Shown here piece after piece: positions 9,720 to 17,730 of a DNA stretch of 64,000 nucleotides (the stretch's first letter is position 1; every line of letters begins with the position of its first letter). The notes under the pieces are model-generated. The model worked only from the letters and a program-made list of their open reading frames with translations. It was not told where the DNA came from and ran no database searches. This DNA is from Thiobacillus denitrificans. Its GTDB lineage: Bacteria; Pseudomonadota; Gammaproteobacteria; Burkholderiales; Thiobacillaceae. The stretch spans positions 14,613 through 78,612 of the forward strand of contig DHHQ01000019.1 in NCBI GenBank assembly GCA_002403375.1, given 5' to 3'. Position numbers and translations under genes: made by a program.

Positions 9720-9734
9720 GCCGGATGACCCGCT

Positions 9735-10328
9735 TCAGGACGTTGTCAGCAGCACCTTCAGATCCTGTGCGATCGCGTCCGGACTGCTGCCGTACGGCAT
9801 CAGCAGCCGCAGGCGTCCTTGCGGGTCGTAGACGTAGGTGCCGGCACTGTGGTCGATCAGGTAATCGTCCTCCGCCTTCACGGAAGTCTTTTGATAGACC
9901 ACCTTGAATTCCCGCGCCAGACGCGCCAGCGATTCCGCGTCGGTGTACATCCCCAGGAAGCGCGGGTCGAAGGCGGGCACGAACTCGCGCAGCAGTTCCG
10001 GCGTGTCGCGCTCGGGGTCGACCGTCACGAAAATCACCTGCACCCGGTCGGCGAGCGGACCGAGTTGCTGCAGCGCCGCGGCGAAATCGGACAGCGTGGT
10101 AGGGCAGACGTCGGGGCAATGCGTGTAGCCGAAGAACACCGCCACCGCCTTGCCGCGAAAGTCGGCGAGGGCGCGCGTCTGGCCGTTGTGGTCGGTCAGC
10201 CGGAAATCGCGTGCGAATGCGGCGTCGGAGATGTCCGTCGCCTGGAAGCTCGGCGCGGGAGGCGCCGGCTGGCAACCGGCGAGTGCTGCGGCCAGCAGCG
10301 CAACCCACAGGGCGAGCCGGGGCTTCAT
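9735..10328 (-). CDS. SCO1/SenC family copper chaperone lipoprotein
   Basis: Periplasmic thioredoxin-fold protein that delivers copper to oxidase subunits. The 197-residue protein begins with a lipoprotein signal (LLAAALAGC, lipidated Cys19), has the copper-binding CPDVC (71-75) and the distal histidine in DHSAG (H160), plus VTVDPERDTP, a family hallmark. It overlaps the Rrf2-type regulator gene by four bases (ATGA) and precedes the cbb3 operon, so it may serve either oxidase. Confidence 0.94.
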   Translation of the reverse strand: MKPRLALWVALLAAALAGCQPAPPAPSFQATDISDAAFARDFRLTDHNGQTRALADFRGKAVAVFFGYTHCPDVCPTTLSDFAAALQQLGPLADRVQVIFVTVDPERDTPELLREFVPAFDPRFLGMYTDAESLARLAREFKVVYQKTSVKAEDDYLIDHSAGTYVYDPQGRLRLLMPYGSSPDAIAQDLKVLLTTS

Positions 10329-10789
10329 GCCTTGATCTGCTCGAAGATCTGGCCCGGAACGTCGGCGAGGCGGTACTTGCCCGACTCGACGGCTTTAGCC
10401 AGTTTCTCCAGCGTTGTCTCCTGCAGCAGGCCGATGATCTTGTTCTTCACCGGCAGCCAGCGGAAATGCAGCGGACACGCGGTCTCGTCGCTGCACTTCT
10501 TCAGGCCGAGCAGGCAGCTCTGGGTGAACGCGGGGCCCTCGGTCAGCAGCAGGATCTGCATCAGGGTGATCTTGTCGCCGCCCTCGCGCAGGCAGAAGCC
10601 GCCGAGTCGACCGCGAAACGAAAAAAGCAGGTTGCCCTTGGCGAGGCCCTGCAGAATCTTGGCGAGGTAGGGTGCAGGCACGCCGAGCTGCGCGGCGATG
10701 TCCTTGTTGAGCACGGGCGTCGCGTTCGGCTGGGTCGCCATGTAGATCAGCGCCTGCACGGCATACTGGCTGGTTCGGGAGAGGATCAT
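10325..10789 (-). CDS. Rrf2 family transcriptional regulator with putative Fe-S ligands
   Basis: A 154-residue winged-helix regulator. The N-terminal MILSRTSQYAVQALIYMA and the PAPYLAKILQGLAKGNLL recognition region are typical of Rrf2. Three cysteines, C92, C99 and C105, sit almost exactly where IscR-type members bind an Fe-S cluster, so redox, iron or NO sensing is likely. The ATG at 10789 is chosen over 10828 because it matches family starts. Co-transcription with the SCO1 gene and location between two oxidase operons suggest a role in regulating them. It cannot be equated with IscR or NsrR from sequence alone. Confidence 0.88.
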   Translation of the reverse strand: MILSRTSQYAVQALIYMATQPNATPVLNKDIAAQLGVPAPYLAKILQGLAKGNLLFSFRGRLGGFCLREGGDKITLMQILLLTEGPAFTQSCLLGLKKCSDETACPLHFRWLPVKNKIIGLLQETTLEKLAKAVESGKYRLADVPGQIFEQIKA

Positions 10790-10871
10790 CTCGTGCCCCT
10801 GGAAAGAACTGGGGCCAATATAAAACAATCTTGTCCGAATATCTAGTTAGATGATCGATTCCCCATATAAA
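10790..10871 (-). promoter_or_regulatory. AT-rich control region before the Rrf2-SCO1 genes
   Basis: This 82-nt gap between ctaB and the regulator gene is much more AT-rich than its surroundings. On the - strand it contains ATCTAACTAGAT and, just after it, ATTCGGACAAGATTGTTTTATATT. It probably holds the promoter and perhaps an autoregulatory site of the Rrf2 protein. No convincing -35/-10 pair with standard spacing was found. Confidence 0.35.
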
Positions 10872-11768
10872 TCAAACGGGTATGCTGAAATAGTGGTCGA
10901 CCAGCATCGCCGCGAACAAGAGACTCAGATACCAGATGGAATAGCGGAACGTCTGTCTCGCGAGCGCGTCGCTGTAGCGGCGATAGAGCGCCCAGCCATG
11001 CTGCATGAAGCGGCCGCCGAGCGAGGCCGCGGCAACGAGGTAGATCCAGCCGCCCATCCCCGTCGCGACCGGCAGCATGGCGACGGCGAACAGCAGCACC
11101 GTGTAGAGCAGCAGGTGCAGGCGCGTGTACGCCTCGCCGTGGGTCACCGGCAGCATCGGCAGTCCCGCCCGCGCGTATTCGTCACGCCGGTAGAGCGCCA
11201 GCGCCCAGAAGTGCGGCGGCGTCCAGGCGAAGATGATGAGGAAGAGCAGCAGCGCGTCGTGGTGGATCTCGCCGGTCGCCGCGACCCAGCCGAGCACCGG
11301 CGGCATCGCGCCCGACGCGCCGCCGATCACGATGTTCTGCGGCGTCGCGGGCTTCAGCAGCGCGGTGTAGATGACCGCGTAGCCGACGAACGTGGCCAGG
11401 GTGAGCCACATGGTCAGCGGATTGACGAAGGCGTGCAGCAGCAGCAGGCCGATGCCGCCCACCGCGCCGGAAAATAGCAGCGTCTGGGCGCTGGTGAGCT
11501 CGCCGCGCGGCAGCGGACGGGCACGGGTACGCGCCATCAGCGCGTCGATCTTCTGCTCGACCAGGCAATTGAACGCGGCGGCCGCCGCCGCCACCAGCGC
11601 GATTCCCAGCGTGCCGGCGACGAGCGCGTTCCAGGACGGCATGCCCGGCACGGCGAGGAACATGCCGATGACAGCGGTGAACACGATCAGGCTCACCACC
11701 CTGAGCTTGCACAACGCGAGGAACTGCTGGCAGCGGCAGGCCGCGTTCCCGATCACCAGAGATTCCAT
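10872..11768 (-). CDS. ctaB: Protoheme IX farnesyltransferase (heme O synthase)
   Basis: Integral membrane prenyltransferase that adds a farnesyl group to heme B, giving heme O for the aa3-type oxidase. The 298-residue, roughly nine-helix protein has the Asp-containing motif NCLVEQKIDALMARTRARPLP and the second conserved region ATPQNIVIGGASGAMPPVLGW. The ATG at 11768 (MESLVIGNAACRC) has a near-perfect AGGAGGTGA upstream, so the longer frame to 11801 is rejected. It directly follows ctaA, whose stop is 2 nt before it. Confidence 0.96.
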   Translation of the reverse strand: MESLVIGNAACRCQQFLALCKLRVVSLIVFTAVIGMFLAVPGMPSWNALVAGTLGIALVAAAAAAFNCLVEQKIDALMARTRARPLPRGELTSAQTLLFSGAVGGIGLLLLHAFVNPLTMWLTLATFVGYAVIYTALLKPATPQNIVIGGASGAMPPVLGWVAATGEIHHDALLLFLIIFAWTPPHFWALALYRRDEYARAGLPMLPVTHGEAYTRLHLLLYTVLLFAVAMLPVATGMGGWIYLVAAASLGGRFMQHGWALYRRYSDALARQTFRYSIWYLSLLFAAMLVDHYFSIPV

Positions 11769-11770
11769 GC

Positions 11771-12754
11771 TCACCTCCTGTTCACCCGGTAGTTCAGCCA
11801 CACGAGGCTGGCGAGCAGCAGCGCCGCGCCGGCGTTGTGCGCCACCGCCAGCCCGAGCGGCAGGCTCAGCAGCACGTTGCCGATGCCGAGCGACACCTGC
11901 AGGACCAGCAGCGCACCGATCGCGAGCCCCGCGCCCGCATGGCCCGGCGCGCGCAGCAGCCGCACCGCCAGCCAGCCCAGATAGAGCGTGACGAGCAGCG
12001 CCACGAGCCGATGCGTCCAGTGGATCGCGGTCAGCGCGGTCAGCGGCAACAGCTCGCCGGAAGCGGTTTCACCGAGTTCACGATGCAGGGTGAAGCCCGG
12101 CTCGAAATCCATCGGCGGCACCCACTCGCCCTGGCACTTCGGAAAGTCCGTACACGCCAGCGCGGCGTAATTCGTGCTCACCCACCCGCCCAGCGCGATT
12201 TGCGCCGCCACCAGCGCAAGCGCAAGCAGCGCCGCCACGCGCAGATGGTCGGCACGCGCATGGTAGGCGAGACCGGAGTGCGCGCGTTCGCGCAGCCACA
12301 GCCACAGCAGCAGCGACAGCGTCGCCATGCCGCCCAGGAGATGCGCCGTCACGACCAGCGGCTTCAGCAGCTTGGTGACCGTCCACATCCCCAGCAGCGC
12401 CTGGAACACGATGAGGCCCAGCAGCACGAACGGCAGGACGGGGCCGCCCGTGGTCGTGCGCCGCCCCCGCCAGGCGAGCGCGGCGATCGCCAGCACCAGC
12501 ACCCCCAGCGCCCCGGCGAAATACCGGTGCACCATTTCCTTCCACGCCTTGGCGTGCGACACCGGGCCATCCGGGCGAACCGCCAGTTCGGCATTGATCG
12601 CGTCGGCCGCGTGGTGCGGCGTCAGTTCGCCGTAGCAGCCGGGCCAGTCCGGGCAGCCGAGTCCGGCGTCCGACAGCCGCACGTAGGCGCCGAGGCTCAC
12701 CACGCCGAAGGTCATGATCAGCGCGGCGAGGATGAGGGTCCGGTAGAGGGTCAC
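11771..12754 (-). CDS. ctaA: Heme A synthase (COX15/CtaA)
   Basis: Membrane enzyme that oxidises heme O to heme A. The 327-residue, eight-helix protein has the first heme-ligand region with RLSDAGLGCPDWPGCYG and a conserved histidine in EMVHRYFAGALG. The second half repeats this with TDFPKCQG and AIHWTHRLVA. The start codon appears to be GTG (MTLYRTLILA). It precedes ctaB, so heme A is made in two adjacent steps. Confidence 0.96.
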   Translation of the reverse strand: MTLYRTLILAALIMTFGVVSLGAYVRLSDAGLGCPDWPGCYGELTPHHAADAINAELAVRPDGPVSHAKAWKEMVHRYFAGALGVLVLAIAALAWRGRRTTTGGPVLPFVLLGLIVFQALLGMWTVTKLLKPLVVTAHLLGGMATLSLLLWLWLRERAHSGLAYHARADHLRVAALLALALVAAQIALGGWVSTNYAALACTDFPKCQGEWVPPMDFEPGFTLHRELGETASGELLPLTALTAIHWTHRLVALLVTLYLGWLAVRLLRAPGHAGAGLAIGALLVLQVSLGIGNVLLSLPLGLAVAHNAGAALLLASLVWLNYRVNRR

Positions 12755-12769
12755 GGGCAGCGTCTCCGG

Positions 12770-13333
12770 TCAGCCGATCTGCGAGGCCTTGAGCAGCAGC
12801 TTCAGGTCCTTCATGAGCCGCTTGGGTTCGGGGTGGGCAGGGAAACGCAACATCAGGTTGCCGAGCGGGTCGACCAGATAGATGTGGTCGGCAGGGTCTT
12901 GCGCGGCCGGGAACTGGGCAGCGAACCCGGGGGCCTGCGGCCGCCACACGTGGAGACCGGGATGCTCCTGCAACAGCGCAGGCGCGTCGGCCGCACCCTC
13001 GGTGAGTACCCACAGCCGCTCGATGCGCGACTGCTCCTTGCCCTGCGCGATCCGCGTCTGCCGCATCAGATAGAGCTGCTGCGCGCAGTCGGCGTCGCAG
13101 CGCCCGGGGCCGACGCGCACCATCAGCCATTTGCCGCGCAGCGCCTCCAGGTCGAACGGCGTTCCGTCGTGCGCCGTGCCGGCGGTCTGCCGAAGCGGCG
13201 TCACCTCGAGGAGGTCGCCGTAATTGCCGTGCCCGGCCGGGCGCCAGCCGAAATAGGCGAGGTAGGCCGCCAGCACCGGCACCACGAAAACACCGACCAA
13301 TATCAGGAATTTGCTGCGTGGACTCACTTGCAT
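12770..13333 (-). CDS. SCO-like membrane-anchored thioredoxin-fold protein of the cox operon
   Basis: A 187-residue protein with an N-terminal signal anchor (about residues 8-28) and a periplasmic domain of SCO/thioredoxin type: LRGKWLMVRVGPGRCDADC holds a CxxxC pair (C79, C83), and the end DPLGNLMLRFPAHPEPKRLMKDLKLLLK resembles SCO1 C-termini. The DHSAG histidine is replaced by DHIYLVD. Located between SURF1 and ctaA genes, it is probably an accessory factor for CuA or CuB assembly. Exact function is not established. Confidence 0.7.
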   Translation of the reverse strand: MQVSPRSKFLILVGVFVVPVLAAYLAYFGWRPAGHGNYGDLLEVTPLRQTAGTAHDGTPFDLEALRGKWLMVRVGPGRCDADCAQQLYLMRQTRIAQGKEQSRIERLWVLTEGAADAPALLQEHPGLHVWRPQAPGFAAQFPAAQDPADHIYLVDPLGNLMLRFPAHPEPKRLMKDLKLLLKASQIG

Positions 13334-13348
13334 GGCTTCTCGTTCTTG

Positions 13349-14089
13349 TCAGGTCGCAGGTTCGGCGCCTCCCCGCCGGTCATGGCTCACGTTCATGACC
13401 AGCCACAGCACCAGCAACGTCGTCGCCAGACTGTACCACTGGAAGGCATAGCTGACATGGGTGTCGACCCCGGCGTCCGGCCGCGGCCAGTCGCGCCGCA
13501 GTCCGTCCCCGGTGTCGCTGGTCTGCTGCAGCACCACCGGCTGCAGGTGCAGGCCCGTCACCTGCGCGTAGCGCGCGAAATCGAGGTTCTGCCACACGCG
13601 GCCCTGGGGCGCCGCGTCCCCGAGCTCGACGAAGCGCGTGTGCGGATCGACCGCCATTCCTTCGAGCCGCAGCCGGCCCGTCGGCGTCGGCGGCGCCGGC
13701 AGTTCAGCGCGGCTGCGCCCGACGGGTACCCAGCCGCGGTTGACGAGGACGGCGAAGGGAGCACCTTCGACTCGCAGCGGGGTCAGCACGTGGTAGCCCG
13801 CCACGCCGTCGACGACGCGGTTGTCGAGCAGGATGGTGTGGGCGTCGTCGAACACGCCCTCGACCACGAGCCGGCGGTGGAGCGCCGCGTCCCGTTCGAG
13901 CGGCGCGCTGCCGACGCGTACCGGGGCGGCAGCGCGCGCGGCGTCGTAGCGCGCCTGCAGGGCGCGCTTGGTGTCGGCGCGCTCGCGCTGCCAGTTGCCG
14001 AGCGACAGCGTCAGCGCCAGCAGCACGGCCGTCGCCAGCGTCGGCCACAGCGTCGGCGCGAAGCGCCATCGCCCGACCCGCAGGCTCAT
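13349..14089 (-). CDS. SURF1 family cytochrome oxidase biogenesis protein
   Basis: Inner-membrane protein assisting heme A insertion into subunit I. The 246-residue protein has two membrane helices, at about residues 12-30 (LWPTLATAVLLALTLSLG, followed by NWQRERA) and near the C-terminus (VSYAFQWYSLATTLLVLWLV), with the SURF1 signature LVNRGWVPVGRSR between them. The start is uncertain between 14089 and an ATG nine bases upstream. The frame to 14350 runs antisense through the divergent small gene and is rejected. Confidence 0.92.
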   Translation of the reverse strand: MSLRVGRWRFAPTLWPTLATAVLLALTLSLGNWQRERADTKRALQARYDAARAAAPVRVGSAPLERDAALHRRLVVEGVFDDAHTILLDNRVVDGVAGYHVLTPLRVEGAPFAVLVNRGWVPVGRSRAELPAPPTPTGRLRLEGMAVDPHTRFVELGDAAPQGRVWQNLDFARYAQVTGLHLQPVVLQQTSDTGDGLRRDWPRPDAGVDTHVSYAFQWYSLATTLLVLWLVMNVSHDRRGGAEPAT

Positions 14090-14146
14090 CCGGTGCATGC
14101 GTGCTGCGATGCGGCTAGACTGGCATTTTCCGCACCGGACCGATTC

Positions 14147-14347
14147 ATGCGCATCCTTGCCCTGCTGTTCATCTTCCTCATCCTGGCGAGCCTCGGCAGC
14201 GCGCTCTACTACCTCATCAAGGACCGCGGCCAGTCCGACCGCACGGTCCGCATGCTCACCGTCCGCGTCGGCCTCTCCCTCACCCTCTTCGTGGTGCTGA
14301 TGGGCGCCTACTACTTCGGCTTGGTCCCGCAGAACGGCCTGCGCTAG
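14147..14347 (+). CDS. DUF2909 family twin-helix membrane protein
   Basis: A 66-residue protein, MRILALLFIFLILASLGSAL at the N-terminus, a charged linker KDRGQSDRTVRM and a second helix ending GLVPQNGLR. Two membrane helices with a short basic loop are characteristic of DUF2909, commonly found between surf1 and coxC in betaproteobacteria. It is the only + strand gene within the cox region, divergent from SURF1 and convergent with ctaE. Function unknown, presumably oxidase assembly. Confidence 0.85.
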   Translation: MRILALLFIFLILASLGSALYYLIKDRGQSDRTVRMLTVRVGLSLTLFVVLMGAYYFGLVPQNGLR

Positions 14348-14374
14348 CAAGCGGCGGCCGCCCCGCGCGCGGCG

Positions 14375-15265
14375 CTAGATCATCCAGTAGACCAGGATGA
14401 ACAGCAGCACCCACACGACGTCGACGAAGTGCCAGTACCACGACACCGCCTCGAAGGCGAAGTGGTGGTCGGGGGTGAAATGGCCGGCGATCGAACGCAG
14501 CAGCATCACGATCAGCATCGTCGTGCCGACCAGCACGTGGAAGCCGTGGAAGCCCGTGAGCATGAAGAAGGTCGCGCCGTAGACGCCCGCGCCGAGGGTC
14601 AGCCCCATTTCGGTATAGGCGTGGTGATATTCGTAGACCTGCAGGGCGAGGAACACCGCGCCCAGCGCGACGGTCAGCGCCAGGCCGGCGACGAGCTGCG
14701 TGCGCCGGTTCTTCTTCAGCCCCCAGTGCGCCCAGGTCACGGTCACGCCCGACGTCAGCAGCAGCAGGGTGTTGATCGCCGGGATGCCCCAGGCCCCCAT
14801 CGGCGTGAATTCATGCGGACTCACCCCGGCGAGGGCGTCGACGCCCTCGGTCAGTCCGGGACCCGCGGTCGGCCAGGTCGCCTGGAAGCCCGGCCACAGC
14901 AGGCTGCCGGTTTCCGCGTCGGCCAGCCAGGGCACCGACAGCACCCGCGTATAGAACAGCGCGCCGAAAAACGCGGCGAAGAACATCACCTCGGAGAAGA
15001 TGAACCAGCTCATCGACCAGCGGAACGAGGCGTCGACCTGCTGGTTGTAGCGGCCCGCCTCGCTGTCGCGGATCACGTCGCGGAACCAGCCGAACATCAT
15101 GACGAAGAGAATCGCCAGCCCGGCGAACAGGATCCAGCCGCCGTTGTCGATCTCGCGCATGGTCATGGTGCCGCCCACCGCCATCAGCAGCAGTGCGACC
15201 GAGCCGATGATCGGCCACAGCGAAGGCTGCGGCAGATAGTATTTTTCCGTCTGTGCCAGGCTCAT
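14375..15265 (-). CDS. ctaE: Cytochrome c oxidase subunit III
   Basis: Seven-helix subunit III of the aa3/caa3 oxidase. The 296-residue protein has SEVMFFAAFFGALFY, SGVTVTWAHWGLKK, LTGFHGFHVLVGT and EAVSWYWHFVDVVWVLLF, all canonical for subunit III. A strong ribosome-binding site (GAGGAGGGG) precedes the ATG. It is separated from the other subunit genes by ctaG and two small genes, a normal arrangement. Confidence 0.96.
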   Translation of the reverse strand: MSLAQTEKYYLPQPSLWPIIGSVALLLMAVGGTMTMREIDNGGWILFAGLAILFVMMFGWFRDVIRDSEAGRYNQQVDASFRWSMSWFIFSEVMFFAAFFGALFYTRVLSVPWLADAETGSLLWPGFQATWPTAGPGLTEGVDALAGVSPHEFTPMGAWGIPAINTLLLLTSGVTVTWAHWGLKKNRRTQLVAGLALTVALGAVFLALQVYEYHHAYTEMGLTLGAGVYGATFFMLTGFHGFHVLVGTTMLIVMLLRSIAGHFTPDHHFAFEAVSWYWHFVDVVWVLLFILVYWMI

Positions 15266-15293
15266 CTCGTCCCCTCCTCTTTTCGTGGGTCGT

Positions 15294-15491
15294 TCACTTC
15301 ACGAACTGCATCGCCAGGTACACCAGCAGCAACATCGTCAGCACGAAGACCGCCGCGCCGACCAGGCCGGCGATGATGATCTGCGCCGGCTTCAGGTTCT
15401 GCGCGTCGGCGTCGTAGTCGCGCCGCCGGCGCACGCCGAAGAAGCTCCAGAACACCGCGAGCGCGGCCTTGAGGTTGCCGCGCTCAGCCAC
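15294..15491 (-). CDS. DUF2970 family small membrane protein
   Basis: A 65-residue protein starting with GTG. A short N-terminal region with AVFWSFFGVRRRRDYDAD is followed by one membrane helix (IIIAGLVGAAVFVLTMLLLVYLAM). The WSFFGVR pattern is typical of DUF2970, a family usually located next to ctaG in cox operons. It overlaps the end of ctaG by eight bases. Role unknown. Confidence 0.85.
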   Translation of the reverse strand: MAERGNLKAALAVFWSFFGVRRRRDYDADAQNLKPAQIIIAGLVGAAVFVLTMLLLVYLAMQFVK

Positions 15492-16029
15492 GCCCCCTCC
15501 CCTTTGGCGACGCGCCCTCCGCGCCGGCGTCGAAGAAGGTGTACGACAGCGTCACCGTGTGGACGTCGCGGTCCATCGCCGGATCGAGCACGAACATCAC
15601 GGGCATGCGGCGCGACTCGCCCGCCGCCAGCGTCTGCGGGGTGAAGCAGAAGCACTCGATCTTGCGGAAGAACGCGGCGGCGCGCGCCGGGCCGTAGCTC
15701 GGCACCGCCTGCCCCACGATTTCATGGTCGCTGGTGTTGGTGATTTCGTATTCGACCTGCACCAGCTGGCCCGGGTGCACCTTGAGGCTGCGCTGCATCG
15801 GCGTGAACCGCCACGGCAGCGCCGCGTTGGTGTTGGCGTCGAACTCCAGCGTCACCCAGCGGCTGGCGTCGACCTGGGTGTTCTTCGCCAGGCTCTGTTC
15901 GGCGCCGGCGTTGATGCCGGTCACCTCGCAGATCTTGTAGTAGAACGGCACCAGGGCGAAGCCGAAGCCGAACATCGCCACCGTCGCGACGACCAGCTTG
16001 CCGAGCGTCCTGGCGTTGCCCGCAGCCAC
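15484..16029 (-). CDS. ctaG: Cytochrome c oxidase assembly protein CtaG (COX11)
   Basis: Membrane-tethered copper chaperone for the CuB site. The 181-residue protein has an N-terminal helix followed by FYYKICEVTG (C34) and the copper-binding ECFCFTPQ (C126, C128) with a conserved Ig-like beta fold. The start codon is GTG two bases after the preceding small gene. It works with the SURF1 and SCO proteins of this operon. Confidence 0.95.
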   Translation of the reverse strand: MAAGNARTLGKLVVATVAMFGFGFALVPFYYKICEVTGINAGAEQSLAKNTQVDASRWVTLEFDANTNAALPWRFTPMQRSLKVHPGQLVQVEYEITNTSDHEIVGQAVPSYGPARAAAFFRKIECFCFTPQTLAAGESRRMPVMFVLDPAMDRDVHTVTLSYTFFDAGAEGASPKGRGRG

Positions 16030-16031
16030 GG

Positions 16032-16133
16032 CTAGCGCAGTCCGTTGTAGAGCGTGAACAGGAACAGGCCGACGGCGAATGCCGCGAGCCAGGCGGCCGT
16101 ACGGTACTTGGCGTTGCGCGGATCCGTCATCAT
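16032..16133 (-). CDS. Small cytochrome oxidase assembly protein
   Basis: A 33-residue frame, MMTDPRNAKYRTAAWLAAFA continuing to FTLYNGLR, one membrane helix. Its ATG overlaps the ctaD stop in an ATGA and it ends two bases before ctaG, so it is tightly coupled in the operon. Such a short gene between ctaD and ctaG is conserved in many betaproteobacteria, usually named cytochrome oxidase small assembly protein. Confidence 0.78.
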   Translation of the reverse strand: MMTDPRNAKYRTAAWLAAFAVGLFLFTLYNGLR

Positions 16134-17710
16134 TTCAGCACCGGTGCGACTTCGAAGGTGTGATACGGCGCCGGCGAGGGCACCGTCCACTCCAGCCCCT
16201 CGGCGCCCTCCCACACGCGGGCCGACGCCCTGGCGCCGCCCCTGATCGCCTTCAGCACGACCGCCAGGAAGATCAGCTGGCTGAAGCCGAAGATGAACGC
16301 GCCGACGGTGGCGATCTGGTTGAACTCGGTGAACTGCAGCGCGTAGTCGGGAATGCGCCGCGGCATGCCGGCGAGGCCGAGGAAGTGCATCGGGAAGAAT
16401 ACGATGTTCATGCCGATCACCGACAGCCAGAAGTGCCACTTGCCGAGGGTCTCGTCGTACATGTGGCCGGTCCACTTCGGCAGCCAGTAGTAGATGCCGG
16501 CGAAGATCGAGAACAGCGCGCCCGACACCAGCACGTAGTGGAAGTGCGCGACCACGTAGTAGGTGTCGTGCAGCTGGATGTCGACCGGCGCGATCGCCAG
16601 CACCAGGCCGGAGAAGCCACCGATGGTGAACAGGCAGACGAAGGCGATGGCGAACAGCATCGGCGTCTCGAAGGTCAGCGAGCCGCGCCACATCGTCGCC
16701 ACCCAGTTGAACACCTTCACCCCGGTCGGCACCGCGATCAGCATGGTCGAGAACATGAAGAACAGCTGGCCCGCCACCGGCATGCCGACGGTGAACATGT
16801 GGTGCGCCCAGACGATGAACGAGAGGATCGCAATCGACGCCGTCGCGTACACCATCGACGCGTAGCCGAACAGCGGCTTTCGGGCGAAGGTCGGGATGAT
16901 CTGCGAGACGATGCCGAACGCCGGCAGGATCAGGATGTACACCTCGGGGTGGGCGAAGAACCAGAAGATGTGCTGGAACATCACCGGGTCGCCGCCGCCC
17001 GCCGCGTTGAAGAAGTGGGTACCGAAGTTGCGGTCGGTCAGCAGCATGGTCACCGCGCCCGCCAGCACCGGCATGGTAGCGATCAGCAGGTAGGCGGTGA
17101 TCAGCCAGGTCCAGCAGAACAGCGGCATCTTCATCAGCGTAAGCCCGGGCGCGCGCATGTTGAGGATGGTGGTGATGATGTTGATCGAGCCCATGATCGA
17201 CGACAGGCCCATGATGTGCACGGCGAGGATCGTCAGGTCGTAGGAAATGCCGCCCTGGATGAAGAGCGGCGGGTACATGGTCCAGCCGCCCGCCACCGCG
17301 CCGCCGGGCAGCAGGAACGACACCATGAGCAGGATGCCGGCCACCGGCAGGATCCAGAACGCCCAGTTGTTCATGCGCGGGAACGCCATGTCGGGGGCGC
17401 CCAGCATCAGCGGCACCTGCCAGTTCGCGAACCCGGAGAACGCCGGCATGATCACGCCGAAGATCATGATCAGGCCGTGCATCGTGGTGAGCTGGTTGAA
17501 GAAGTCGGGATGCGTGAGCTGCATGCCAGGCTGGAACAGCTCGGCGCGGATCATCAGCGCCATCGACCCCGCCGCGAACAGCATGATCAGCGAGAAGAAC
17601 AGGTACAGCGTGCCGATGTCCTTGTGGTTGGTCGTGGTCAGCCAGCGCATGATGCCGGTGGGTTGCGCGTGGTGTCCGTGGGCCTCGTGGGCGTGTGCTG
17701 CGTCAGACAT
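16130..17710 (-). CDS. ctaD: Cytochrome c oxidase subunit I (aa3/caa3 type)
   Basis: Catalytic subunit with low-spin heme a, heme a3 and CuB. The 526-residue, 12-helix protein has the CuB/cross-link region FAHPEVYILILPAFG, the HH pair in FIVWAHHMFTVG and the heme-ligand region VVAHFHYVLVSG. The N-terminus MSDAAHAHEAHGHHAQ is rich in histidine. The ATG at 17710 has AGGAGAGG upstream. The frame to 18499 is an antisense shadow of ctaC. Confidence 0.97.
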   Translation of the reverse strand: MSDAAHAHEAHGHHAQPTGIMRWLTTTNHKDIGTLYLFFSLIMLFAAGSMALMIRAELFQPGMQLTHPDFFNQLTTMHGLIMIFGVIMPAFSGFANWQVPLMLGAPDMAFPRMNNWAFWILPVAGILLMVSFLLPGGAVAGGWTMYPPLFIQGGISYDLTILAVHIMGLSSIMGSINIITTILNMRAPGLTLMKMPLFCWTWLITAYLLIATMPVLAGAVTMLLTDRNFGTHFFNAAGGGDPVMFQHIFWFFAHPEVYILILPAFGIVSQIIPTFARKPLFGYASMVYATASIAILSFIVWAHHMFTVGMPVAGQLFFMFSTMLIAVPTGVKVFNWVATMWRGSLTFETPMLFAIAFVCLFTIGGFSGLVLAIAPVDIQLHDTYYVVAHFHYVLVSGALFSIFAGIYYWLPKWTGHMYDETLGKWHFWLSVIGMNIVFFPMHFLGLAGMPRRIPDYALQFTEFNQIATVGAFIFGFSQLIFLAVVLKAIRGGARASARVWEGAEGLEWTVPSPAPYHTFEVAPVLK

Positions 17711-17730
17711 GAACCTCTCCTCTCGGTTGT

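Noticed and set aside
9612..9734. FNR/ANR box before ccoN
   Set aside because: Expected for cbb3 operons, but no TTGAT-N4-ATCAA or close variant is present; only a 10-bp palindrome was found.
11837..14347. 836-codon open frame on the + strand across ctaA, SCO-like and surf1
   Set aside because: It is antisense to well-supported genes, its translation is rich in Arg/Gln/His with no domain, and only its last 66 codons form a credible gene (DUF2909).
14345..14376. Imperfect inverted repeat GCTAG...GCTAG between DUF2909 and ctaE as a terminator
   Set aside because: The arms do not form a continuous stem and no T run follows on either strand.
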